The notes under the pieces were generated by a model, which searched no databases, had not been told where the DNA came from, and saw nothing but the letters and a program-made list of their open reading frames with translations. From Ignavibacteria bacterium (GTDB taxonomy: Bacteria > Bacteroidota > Ignavibacteria > Kapaibacteriales > UBA4661): a stretch of 14,900 bases of DNA. Positions within the stretch are counted from its first letter, which is position 1. The number at the start of each line of letters is the position of its first letter. A program made the position numbers and the translations under genes. Below, one piece after another: positions 1 through 7,489 of the stretch. Location: NCBI GenBank assembly GCA_013298375.1, contig JAAFHM010000058.1:1-14900 (forward strand), in the 5' to 3' direction.

Positions 1-172
1 CAACGCCGTCAAATGCCGCACCATGACTTTCGAGAATATCCCCATAACCAAAAGCGCTATAATTTGACCCGCCGGAAGTTTGAGCCTGCGCGGAAAGACA
101 GGACAACCCAAACCCGCAGACAAGAGCGGCAAAGGCTTGAGAACAACGTTTTTTTGTCAGGTAAATAGCCAT
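1..172 (-). CDS. Exported, probable outer-membrane protein (N-terminal fragment, runs off the left edge)
   Basis: Reading the minus strand from an ATG at 172 gives an open frame of 57 codons that continues past the window edge. The first residues, MAIYLTKKRCSQAFAALVCG, are a typical Sec signal peptide: a basic n-region, then a hydrophobic core ending around LSCLSAQAQ, with probable signal peptidase I cleavage after an A-x-A-like site near residue 29-31. The mature start contains SNYSAFGYGD. That resembles the beginning of many Bacteroidota/Chlorobiota outer-membrane beta-barrel proteins, where S/Y-rich F-G-x-G-D stretches are common. The gene lies 56 nt downstream of the lipoprotein gene on the same strand, so the two may be co-transcribed. 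The beta-barrel assignment is inference from a short fragment. The signal peptide is seen directly. Confidence 0.6.
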   Translation of the reverse strand, partial: MAIYLTKKRCSQAFAALVCGFGLSCLSAQAQTSGGSNYSAFGYGDILESHGAAFDGV

Positions 173-228
173 GAACGACAGAATCAGGTAAAAGGAAATG
201 GGTGCAAATTTGGGTAGCACAAACGCCA

Positions 229-1614
229 CTAACGCGGAACAGTATAGCGAGGCGAATAGGTAATCATTAAGCGTGGACGGCGCTCCGAATTTTGTTCTCG
301 GAGTCCGTAAAACACTATCCGTGAGGTTGTCTGTTCTTCATCGGCGCGGCTAATACCAGTTTGGGTAACAAACTCTGGTCGTAGTTGCAATATCATATTT
401 TTTTTACCACCGCTTTTGACGATATTTTCTACGACTGATGCCATATTCAAATTGCTGGAGAAAACATATCGCGCCGTGCCAGTGGTATTATCAAAAAAGC
501 CAACAGCAGAGGTAGCAGAAATTCTATTGCGCTGTGATTCAAACGACCGACTGACAGCCGGAAATTCCGCATTTTGTTCTTGATAAAGCTGCATAGACTG
601 AGGAAAACCCAAATTGCTCACGGTAGAACGATCCGTGTCAACAGGCAAAATAAGTTCTGCACGGTGAATGGCAGCAAAGGGCGGTAATTGTGATAAATCA
701 AAAGAAAGCCGTGTCCGAAGCGCCGAAGCACCTTGCACGACGATTGCCTCTTGAGCAGAATTATCTGGTAAAGCCGACCGAACAACACTCGCACGACTGA
801 ACTCGTTGAAAACAATCTCAGAATCAACGGTATCACTTGGACGTTTTAACCGAATGAACACTCGTGCAGTGCCTGTGTGGGCATACATCGTGCGGGAAGC
901 GGGAAGAATTGGCACAAGAGCCAGACCATCGACACTTTGCCATGTCACATCGTTTGCCTGTAACCAACGAATAATGAGTTGTTTGTCCAAAATTTGTAGA
1001 GGCAGTTTGCGTGTCAGCGTTTGCGAAGCGTCGATAAACGTCGAGCCGGGTATCGAATTTTGATATAAACCGACCTGTGTTCCAATCAATGCCGGGTCTT
1101 CAATATTGATGGTATGTTGCAAATTATCGGTGTACCAAGGGCGGCGAAGGGAATGAATGCGAAACGGCGAGAATGGACGCAAAGAATCGCCAAGAATAAA
1201 TCGTGCTGGACTGAGTAGCAACACTGCCGAGAGAATATCACTCTCGTTGAGACCACCATACAATGCTTTTCGTGCTGAATCGGTAATGTTCAATGGGCTA
1301 AAACTCAGAAACGTCGTCGAAGTAATGCGGGTCGAAGGAATATCGTTTGCAAGAGCAGAACCGATAAATGCTGGATTGGAAGCATCGGGGAAGCCCATAT
1401 CCACCGTGATTTTGGGCGTAAACTGCCCAACAACGCTACTAGTGATAAGCGGTAGTGTATCGGAACTAATTGTCACCAGCCTTGTTGTCTCTGTCGGCAG
1501 CGTTCCCGAACCAACGGGGCTTGGCGGATCATTGCAAGAAACAATACAGCCGCAGAGAACGGCAAGGAGGGAAAACCGTAATAACCAAAGATTGCGTTGA
1601 AAGTAAATAGCCAC
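229..1614 (-). CDS. Surface lipoprotein, DNRLRE/DUF4270-like, function unknown
   Basis: This encodes about 461 residues from a GTG start at 1614. The longest frame begins at an ATG at 1671, but that adds 19 polar residues before the signal peptide and sits only 18 nt beyond the glgA terminator. The GTG start gives a normal lipoprotein leader: basic residues, a hydrophobic run LLAVLCGC, then lipobox IVS|C with the lipidated cysteine at residue 27. A Pro/Ser/Thr-rich linker follows, then a largely beta-stranded region with no enzymatic motif that I recognise. The C-terminal third has the pattern LRTRLSFDLSQLP...IHRAELILPV and ends RRPRLMITYS. This resembles the repeat-like beta-sandwich domains called DNRLRE or DUF4270 in Bacteroidota lipoproteins. 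It probably sits at the outer membrane and is probably co-transcribed with the exported protein downstream. The coding region is well supported; the family name is tentative. Confidence 0.75.
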   Translation of the reverse strand: MAIYFQRNLWLLRFSLLAVLCGCIVSCNDPPSPVGSGTLPTETTRLVTISSDTLPLITSSVVGQFTPKITVDMGFPDASNPAFIGSALANDIPSTRITSTTFLSFSPLNITDSARKALYGGLNESDILSAVLLLSPARFILGDSLRPFSPFRIHSLRRPWYTDNLQHTINIEDPALIGTQVGLYQNSIPGSTFIDASQTLTRKLPLQILDKQLIIRWLQANDVTWQSVDGLALVPILPASRTMYAHTGTARVFIRLKRPSDTVDSEIVFNEFSRASVVRSALPDNSAQEAIVVQGASALRTRLSFDLSQLPPFAAIHRAELILPVDTDRSTVSNLGFPQSMQLYQEQNAEFPAVSRSFESQRNRISATSAVGFFDNTTGTARYVFSSNLNMASVVENIVKSGGKKNMILQLRPEFVTQTGISRADEEQTTSRIVFYGLREQNSERRPRLMITYSPRYTVPR

Positions 1615-1689
1615 AAAAATTTGCCAATTTGAAGTGATGGTGCGAAAATACGAGCATTGTTCAATACTCATCTCTCACGGAACAGAGAC

Positions 1690-1714
1690 AAAAAATGCAA
1701 ACATTCTGTTTGCA
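1690..1714 (-). terminator. Rho-independent terminator of glgA
   Basis: On the minus strand a perfect 7-bp stem, TGCAAAC / GTTTGCA (plus positions 1708-1714 and 1696-1702), encloses a 5-nt loop. Six T residues (A's at 1690-1695 on the plus strand) follow it directly. It lies 26-50 nt after the glgA stop codon and before the lipoprotein gene, so it separates the two transcription units. The stem is AT-rich and therefore only moderately stable. Confidence 0.7.
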
Positions 1715-1739
1715 CTTTGAGGTATTTTGCAGAAAATTC

Positions 1740-3233
1740 TTACTTACCATTCGCCTGCGTTTGCAGGATTTTCCGATAAACATCTTCATATTTTTTGGAA
1801 GAATTATTCCACGAATGATCTTCTCCCATGCCGTTTTTGACGAGTTTGCGCCACGTCGCTTTATCCTTATAAACGGCAAGCGCCCGCTCGACGGCATCTA
1901 ACATATCGGCTGACTTGTACTCCTCAAAAACAAAACCGTTTCCTTTTTTGGTTGCCGCATCGAACTCATGAACGGTGTCCTGCAAACCACCTGTTGCACG
2001 GACAATCGGTACGGAGCCGTAAGCAAACGAGTACATCTGATTCAAGCCGCATGGCTCAAAGAGCGACGGCATGAGATACATATCCGAGCCAGCTTCCATC
2101 AAGTGCGAAAGATTTTCATCAAAGCCAATTTTTACGCCCATTTTTTCGGGATATTTTTTCGCTGTGGCTTGCAGCCATTCTTCAATATCTTTATCGCCTT
2201 CACCCAAAATGACAATCTGGATATTTTCTTTGAAGAGTTTGTCAGCAGCTTGTTTCAAAAGCCCAAAGCCTTTCTGCTCGACAAGGCGTGAAATCATTGC
2301 AATCACTGGTGTTTCGGGCTTATAGTCGAGGTCGAATTTTTTTACCAATGCCTCTTTATTGTCTTCTTTTTTGTCGAGAGAATCAAGAGTGTAACGCTTG
2401 GTGATAAGTTTATCTTTTTCCGGTGTCCAAAGCGTTGTGTCAATACCATTAATAATCGGCGTAAAAACGTCTTTCCGCGTTTTGAGTATCGCATTCAAGC
2501 CGTCGGTAAGCTTTGGATCATTCAAAAGCTGCTCGCCGTATGTTTTACTCACCGTCGTAATGTGGTCGGCATACATCATTCCCGCTTTAAGAAAGTTGAG
2601 CTTGTTTTTATGCTTCAAATTTTCCAACGCGCTTTCCGGCAGACCGGTTTTGTGAAAGGTGTCTTTAAGCGAGAACACGCCTTGATTGCTGACGTTGTGA
2701 ATCGTAAAGACAATTTTGGTATTCTTGAACTGCTGCGCGTAAATTGTCCGCATATATGCCGCCACAAGAGCCGTGTGCCAATCGTTGACATGAACGACTT
2801 GTGGTATCCAACCTAGGAGCGTACAGGTTTGAATCACCGATCGAGCAAAGAAAATAAAACGCTCATCGTTGTCGGCGTATTCCTCACCAGTTTCGGGGTC
2901 GTTGTAGAGACCCCATTTTGAGTCAAAATACGGTTTGTTCGTTGTCATATACGCCTGCACTTTTGTGCGGGTGTTGACGATGGACGAAGATTTTACCGTC
3001 GCAAACTCACGGACATCACCAATATCAATCGGAATATCTTTCAAACGATTGATCTCGTGAATCTTGTTTTTACGTTCGCTAATAGCGCCGTATTTAGGCA
3101 GCATCACACGAACATCGTGTTCGAGGTCGCGCAATGCAAGCGGCAGACCGTAAGCAACATCTGCTACGCCGCCTGTCTTTGCGATTGGGTAAATCTCGCT
3201 TGCTACAAAGAGAATACTTAGAGGTTTTGCCAT
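1740..3233 (-). CDS. glgA: Glycogen synthase (ADP-glucose type), GT5 family
   Basis: GlgA transfers glucose from ADP-glucose to the non-reducing end of an alpha-1,4-glucan in the cytoplasm, building glycogen. The protein has 497 residues, slightly above the usual 470-490 of bacterial GlgA. The N-terminal GT5 domain opens with LSILFVASEIYPIAKTGGVADV. The KTGG motif (Lys19) is the signature that binds ADP-glucose. VVHVNDWHTALVAAYMR is the conserved second N-terminal motif. The C-terminal GT-B lobe has ISRLVEQKG followed by FEPCGLNQMYSFAYGSVPIVRATGGLQDTV, where Glu393 in EPCGLNQ matches the catalytic/nucleotide-contact glutamate of retaining GT-B enzymes. The ATG at 3233 gives the expected MxxxLSILFVASE start. 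The gene is monocistronic, with its own promoter and terminator. No glgB or glgC is in the window. Confidence 0.96.
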   Translation of the reverse strand: MAKPLSILFVASEIYPIAKTGGVADVAYGLPLALRDLEHDVRVMLPKYGAISERKNKIHEINRLKDIPIDIGDVREFATVKSSSIVNTRTKVQAYMTTNKPYFDSKWGLYNDPETGEEYADNDERFIFFARSVIQTCTLLGWIPQVVHVNDWHTALVAAYMRTIYAQQFKNTKIVFTIHNVSNQGVFSLKDTFHKTGLPESALENLKHKNKLNFLKAGMMYADHITTVSKTYGEQLLNDPKLTDGLNAILKTRKDVFTPIINGIDTTLWTPEKDKLITKRYTLDSLDKKEDNKEALVKKFDLDYKPETPVIAMISRLVEQKGFGLLKQAADKLFKENIQIVILGEGDKDIEEWLQATAKKYPEKMGVKIGFDENLSHLMEAGSDMYLMPSLFEPCGLNQMYSFAYGSVPIVRATGGLQDTVHEFDAATKKGNGFVFEEYKSADMLDAVERALAVYKDKATWRKLVKNGMGEDHSWNNSSKKYEDVYRKILQTQANGK

Positions 3234-3277
3234 GGTATAGTGTCGGTGCCGAACATGGGAATTTTGACAAAGCCCTC

Positions 3278-3306
3278 AATATACACAATTTTTACGATAA
3301 AATCAA
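3278..3306 (-). promoter_or_regulatory. Predicted sigma-70-type promoter of glgA
   Basis: On the minus strand, TTGATT (plus 3301-3306) and TATATT (plus 3278-3283) are separated by exactly 17 nt. They match the -35 and -10 consensus at 4 of 6 and 5 of 6 positions. The predicted start of transcription near 3271 leaves a leader of about 38 nt before the glgA ATG. Spacing and position fit well. Bacteroidota housekeeping sigma factors prefer a different consensus, so the call depends on the true phylum. Confidence 0.5.
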
Positions 3307-3446
3307 ATCATGCCAAAGAACCTAAGTGAAGCAAAACAAGCAATCAAGCGTGGTATCATGCGGCAAGGCTTTCATTATTGTTGCCACTTTTTTACAACGT
3401 TTTTGTGGAAAAAATCGTAACTGGTTAGCTTGTTCTGTCAAAAACG

Positions 3447-3534
3447 TCCACGAATTACACGAATCAAGAACAATTTTTTGGACAATAAACCCGCTCAACC
3501 CTGCTGATTCGTGTGGATTCGTGCAATTCGTGGA
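3447..3534. repeat. Iterated inverted repeat built from ATTCGTG / CACGAAT units (REP-like)
   Basis: The left arm (3447-3466) holds two CACGAAT units, at 3449 and 3458, and is a 20-nt reverse complement of the right arm. The right arm (3505-3534) holds three ATTCGTG units, at 3507, 3517 and 3526, so it carries one extra 10-nt unit. The arms are 38 nt apart. The 10-mer AATTTTTTGG also occurs twice in the same orientation, at 3472-3481 and 3536-3545. The transcript could form a hairpin with a bulged unit. Similar ATTCGTG-type intergenic repeats are, as I recall, dispersed in many bacterial genomes. Only one copy is visible here, so the dispersed nature is inference. Confidence 0.7.
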
Positions 3535-3834
3535 TAATTTTTTGGGGACTAATCGGTACAAAATCAATCATCGTAAAAAAAATGAACGCGCATCTCATCG
3601 TACTTCAACCAGACACACAAACGATGAAATACTTTGCAGCAGTACTTATTGGCGACAAAATACCGCCCAAAGTAGGTACAATCTGCATTGTCGGCTCATT
3701 TCGCCCAAATAATGCTTGGCGGAATTAACATCCTTTAACATTTTTTGCACTTTTTATCCCGCACAATTTTCGTGCTGTGCGCAATGTTCGTAGATTTGCG
3801 CTGAAATTATTTTTTCGATTATTGCTTTATTACC

Positions 3835-6129
3835 ATGAACACCGCTTCACACCTGTACTCTGAAATCGCCGTTACCGTGCAGACTGCACAAGAACTTGGT
3901 CTTCACGCACACGAATTTGATGCCATCTGCAAGCGGCTTGGTCGCACACCGACCTATACCGAACTTGGTATTTACAGCGTGATGTGGAGCGAACATTGCT
4001 CGTACAAAAATTCTATTCTCGAACTCAAAAAACTTCCCCGTTCTGGCGGTCGAATGCTGGTGGAGGCGGGTGAAGAAAATGCCGGATTGATTGATATTGG
4101 CTCGCATGGCGGCAAACATTGGGCATTAGCATTCAAAATCGAAAGCCACAACCATCCTTCCGCTATCGAACCTGTGCAAGGCGCAGCAACGGGCGTTGGT
4201 GGCATTTTGCGGGATATTTTCACGATGGGCGCACGCCCCGTAGCAGCGCTTAATTCCTTGCGCTTCGGCAATTTGGACGGTGATTCTGCTGCCCGCACCC
4301 GATTTCTCGTCAAAGGTGTGGTGCATGGCATTTCGCACTATGGCAATGCTTTTGGCGTTCCGACGGTCGGCGGCGAAGTGTATTTTGACGAGTGTTATAC
4401 CGATAATCCGCTTGTAAATGCAATGGCGGTTGGCATTGTCGAAGTCGGGAAAACGGCTTCAGCAGTAGCCGATGGGATTGGAAACCCCGTCTTTATCTTG
4501 GGCAGCCGCACCGGACGCGACGGTATTCATGGCGCATCAATGGCATCGAAAGAATTTGAGCAATCGCCGGAAAGTATGCGCCCAACGGTGCAGGTTGGCG
4601 ACCCATTTGCTGAAAAAATGCTTTTGGAAGCCTCATTGGAATTGATTGCAAGCGGCGTGGTATCGGGGATGCAGGATATGGGCGCGGCAGGAATTTGCTG
4701 CTCTACGTCCGAAATGAGCGCTAAGTCGGGAACAGGCATGAATGTTAATCTTGATCTTGTGCCGCTCCGCGAAGAAGGCATGAGTGCTTACGAAATCATG
4801 CTTTCCGAATCACAAGAACGAATGTTGGTGGTCGTTCATAAAGGGCGCGAGGCAGAAGCAAAGCGCATTTGCGACAAATGGGATGTACCGATGACACAGA
4901 TTGGCGAGGTCACGGGCGATGCCACATTGCGCGTATTCCGCAATGGTCAGCAGGTTGTGGAACTGCCCGGAGAATCGCTGGTTTTGGGCGGCGGCGCACC
5001 CGTCTATGAGCGCGAATGGCGCGAAGCATCATATTTCCAAGAAACACAAAACTTCGACCTCAATCTGCTCCCCAACGACACTCCACATCACGAAGCCTTT
5101 TGGAAGATTCTTGCTTCGCCAACTGTTGCCTCGAAACGTTGGATTTATGAACAGTACGATGCTGAAGTCGGCACCAATACTGTTCTCCGCGCCAATGCTG
5201 ATGCTGCCGTCATTCGCCTCAAAGAACTTCCGGGCAAAGCTGTGGCAATGACGACCGATTGCAACAGCCGTTATGTTTACCTCAATCCCTACATAGGCGG
5301 ATTGATTGCCGTCGCCGAAGCCGCACGAAATGTGGCGTGTACGGGCGCTGAACCTGTTGCCATAACAAATTGCTTGAACTTTGGCAATCCCTATAATCCC
5401 GAAATTTTTTGGCAATTCCGCGAAGCATTGCGCGGCATGGGCGATGCTTGCCGGGCGCTCGAAACACCTGTAACGGGCGGCAACGTCAGCTTTCACAACG
5501 AATCCAAAGCGGCAACGAAAGCCGGACGATCGGGGCGCACCATTTTCCCAACGCCCACAATCGGCATGGTTGGTGTGATTGAGGATGTTTCAACGGTTGT
5601 TGGCAATGGCTTCAAACAAGCGGGCGACGCTATCATGCTGCTTGAAGGGCAGGAACACCTGAAAAATTCCGGCTTAGGCGGCTCGGAATACCTCAAGCAA
5701 GTTCACGGACTCATCACCGGAGACGCTCCCCATCTGGATATTGAGGCAGAAAAGCGCCTACAAGCCTGTATTATTGCAGCAATTCGCGGGCGCGTTGTGC
5801 GCTCGGCACACGATACCGCAGAAGGCGGCTTGGCGATTGCCTTGGCAGAAAAAGCGATTAATTCACACGGCACATTGGGCGCGGCAATAGATTTGAAGCG
5901 GGACTTGTCGGCAGGAGTGTTATTTGGCGAAGTACAATCACGTATTGTCGTTTCTTTGTCGGAGGAGCAAGTTCCGGCGTTAGAAGCGTTGGCGACACAC
6001 CATCGCATTGGTCTCAGCCGCATGGGAACGGTTGTTGCAGAAACATTCGCTATTGCCGGTTGCATTGAAACCACTGTGCCAGAACTTCGCAAGGTGTATG
6101 AAATGGCGCTTCCGAAGCTCTTGGCATAG
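3835..6129 (+). CDS. purL: Phosphoribosylformylglycinamidine synthase subunit PurL (small form)
   Basis: PurL converts FGAR to FGAM with ATP and ammonia, step 4 of de novo purine synthesis, in the cytoplasm. At 764 residues it is the short PurL, which works with separate PurQ (glutaminase) and PurS subunits. It is not the fused form of about 1,300 residues. The motif YSVMWSEHCSYK (His54) and ESHNHPSAIEPVQGAATGVGG (residues 103-123) are the PurL signatures that hold the active-site histidine and the ATP/Mg site. MQDMGAAGICCSTSEM near residue 280 and TGGNVSFHNES near residue 550 are further conserved elements, consistent with the two pseudo-symmetric AIRS-like halves. The ATG at 3835 is the only plausible start and gives the usual length. 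No strong Shine-Dalgarno sequence is seen. Neither purQ nor purS lies nearby. Confidence 0.97.
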   Translation: MNTASHLYSEIAVTVQTAQELGLHAHEFDAICKRLGRTPTYTELGIYSVMWSEHCSYKNSILELKKLPRSGGRMLVEAGEENAGLIDIGSHGGKHWALAFKIESHNHPSAIEPVQGAATGVGGILRDIFTMGARPVAALNSLRFGNLDGDSAARTRFLVKGVVHGISHYGNAFGVPTVGGEVYFDECYTDNPLVNAMAVGIVEVGKTASAVADGIGNPVFILGSRTGRDGIHGASMASKEFEQSPESMRPTVQVGDPFAEKMLLEASLELIASGVVSGMQDMGAAGICCSTSEMSAKSGTGMNVNLDLVPLREEGMSAYEIMLSESQERMLVVVHKGREAEAKRICDKWDVPMTQIGEVTGDATLRVFRNGQQVVELPGESLVLGGGAPVYEREWREASYFQETQNFDLNLLPNDTPHHEAFWKILASPTVASKRWIYEQYDAEVGTNTVLRANADAAVIRLKELPGKAVAMTTDCNSRYVYLNPYIGGLIAVAEAARNVACTGAEPVAITNCLNFGNPYNPEIFWQFREALRGMGDACRALETPVTGGNVSFHNESKAATKAGRSGRTIFPTPTIGMVGVIEDVSTVVGNGFKQAGDAIMLLEGQEHLKNSGLGGSEYLKQVHGLITGDAPHLDIEAEKRLQACIIAAIRGRVVRSAHDTAEGGLAIALAEKAINSHGTLGAAIDLKRDLSAGVLFGEVQSRIVVSLSEEQVPALEALATHHRIGLSRMGTVVAETFAIAGCIETTVPELRKVYEMALPKLLA

Positions 6130-6152
6130 GGTTGTGGACAGTAATTTTAGCG

Positions 6153-7325
6153 CTACCGCCCCCGCATCTCCTTGATAAGCGCTTGCACTTCTGCCGCACT
6201 CACACTTTGCGGCTGCCCGTTTTGCTCTGGTGCAGAGCCGATTTGCAGGGCGCGAATGGGCATCGGGACAACGATTCCTGCACGCTTGAAGGCGTAGTAA
6301 ATTTGTTTCATCACATTGCTTCGCGCCTCGAACTGTAAATCAAAATGGCTTACGGCAACAAAAAAACGAAAATTGAGCGTAAATTCGCCAAATTCTCGAA
6401 ACCGCACAATCGGCTCGGGGTCGAACAGTAATCCTCGAATTTTCCCATCGGTTGCTTCGGCATTAAACGCCTCTTCGCGGCTTGCATAGCCGTAATCATG
6501 CGCCATTCCGAGCAGGACATCTTCTACAAGTTGTGGGTCGGTATTATGATGAACACCGAAGGTAAGGAGCAGGTATTGTATTTCGCTGGGAAGATTGTAG
6601 TTGATGACGATTGCTTGGGAAAGTTTGCTGTTAGGAATAATAACAGCGTTTAACTCCTGCGTTTCGATTGTCGTATTCCGCCACCCAATATCTCGCACGT
6701 AGCCCTCGAAACCATCACTCATACGGATATAATCGTTTAGGCGAATTTGGTCGGCAAGCGTGATATAAACCCCGGCGAAAAGATTTGCCAGCGTCTCCTG
6801 CAACGCCAGTGCTACCGCCAAACCACCTACACCAAGCGCGGTAATTATCGGCGCAATATCCACCCCAAACGATCGCAAGACCATGACCGACGCAACCGTA
6901 TAAACGACAATTTCTATCGCACGGCGCGTCAGCGAGACCGCCGCAACGCGGCTATGCTCATGCTCGGCACGAATACGCACTAGCATTTTCAGCACTTTCG
7001 TCAAAATATATGCCAGTAAGACGATAAAACTTGCCGTCAGAATCGGTCGTGCATACGGCATAATCACTTTTGCACGTGGAAGCTCTCGCAAGGCAATATT
7101 CAGCCCCGTGAGCAAGACCACATAAAGAATACTCCGCCTGAGCGCATCCACCAAAATATCGTCGTAATGATTTTCACTTTTGGCAGCCATGCGCACGAGC
7201 CACTTTCCCGTTATCCATCGGAGCGCCACGCCGAGAATAAGCGCTGCAATGCTGATAACGATTGAGGGCAAATAAGGATTGGTCAAATAGGGCAAAACAA
7301 AGGCGTTATACAGTTCATCAATCAT
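6153..7325 (-). CDS. MscS-family mechanosensitive ion channel
   Basis: This family forms heptameric inner-membrane channels that open under membrane tension to release solutes during osmotic downshock. The 390-residue protein has predicted membrane segments near residues 20-38, 65-80, 93-113 and 135-150. The pore helix spans about 157-187 and is rich in Gly and Ala (ITALGVGGLAVALALQETLANLFAG), the MscS TM3 hallmark. It is followed by ITLADQIRLNDYI and the beta domain (VRDIGWRNTTIETQELNAVIIPNSKL). The C-terminal alpha/beta domain ends near IVVPMPIRAL, equivalent to the usual I-x-x-P-F-P motif. With about four segments before the pore helix it is larger than E. coli MscS (286 residues, two segments before). 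The gene converges on purL with a 23-nt gap and diverges from purB. Confidence 0.93.
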   Translation of the reverse strand: MIDELYNAFVLPYLTNPYLPSIVISIAALILGVALRWITGKWLVRMAAKSENHYDDILVDALRRSILYVVLLTGLNIALRELPRAKVIMPYARPILTASFIVLLAYILTKVLKMLVRIRAEHEHSRVAAVSLTRRAIEIVVYTVASVMVLRSFGVDIAPIITALGVGGLAVALALQETLANLFAGVYITLADQIRLNDYIRMSDGFEGYVRDIGWRNTTIETQELNAVIIPNSKLSQAIVINYNLPSEIQYLLLTFGVHHNTDPQLVEDVLLGMAHDYGYASREEAFNAEATDGKIRGLLFDPEPIVRFREFGEFTLNFRFFVAVSHFDLQFEARSNVMKQIYYAFKRAGIVVPMPIRALQIGSAPEQNGQPQSVSAAEVQALIKEMRGR

Positions 7326-7409
7326 GGCGTAGAATGGGGATTGGTGGGTAGTTGATGTTCATGGTCTCGTGGTTATTTCTCACAAACACAAATATACGTC
7401 GCTTTGCTG

Positions 7410-7440
7410 TTTGATGTGTAGTTTCAAAGTGATATTTTTG
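7410..7440 (+). promoter_or_regulatory. Possible purB promoter of the Bacteroidota type
   Basis: TTTG at 7410-7413 and TATTTTTG at 7433-7440 are spaced by 19 nt. This matches the TTTG-N19-TAnnTTTG pattern known for housekeeping promoters of Bacteroidota. Transcription would start near 7447, about 43 nt before the purB ATG. The region is AT-rich, so a chance match is possible. Confidence 0.35.
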
Positions 7441-7489
7441 GAGACTTGCCCATAAATTCGATACTATCTTCACTTTTCCCAAAACCTTG

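Larger units (their letters stand above)
3234..3834. other. Divergent intergenic region between glgA and purL (about 600 bp)
   Basis: No convincing gene lies in this stretch. It holds the glgA promoter at its left end and an iterated inverted repeat at 3447-3534. The last 100 nt before purL are T-rich on the plus strand. I find no clear -35/-10 pair for purL; TAGATTTG at 3791-3798 resembles the Bacteroidota -7 element but lacks a matching upstream TTTG. No purine-riboswitch core was recognised. A 48-codon frame at 3582-3728 is discussed among the rejected items. Confidence 0.6.

Noticed and set aside
1157..1600. 147-codon plus-strand frame inside the lipoprotein gene
   Set aside because: It is antisense to a frame with a signal peptide and lipobox. 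Its own product has no family likeness and no ribosome binding site.
3447..3534. Short repeated units suggesting a CRISPR array
   Set aside because: The units are 7 nt at 9-10 nt spacing and are arranged as an inverted repeat. CRISPR repeats are longer, direct and separated by spacers of about 30 nt.
3322..3567. 81-codon minus-strand frame in the glgA-purL gap
   Set aside because: Most of it is translation through the ATTCGTG inverted repeat. Similar NPHES- and DSCNSW-like peptides arise wherever this kind of repeat is translated, so it is not evidence for a gene.
3582..3728. 48-codon plus-strand frame (MNAHLIVLQPDTQT...) upstream of purL
   Set aside because: It has an ATG after an A-run and could be a small gene, but there is no Shine-Dalgarno sequence, no recognisable family and no conservation data. 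It is left unannotated.
5029..5496. 155-codon minus-strand frame inside purL
   Set aside because: It is antisense to highly conserved PurL sequence, and its product has no recognisable motif.
6130..6152. Bidirectional terminator between the convergent purL and mscS genes
   Set aside because: The gap is only 23 nt and I could find no stem with a T-tract on either strand. The same holds for the 30-nt gap at 13198-13227.
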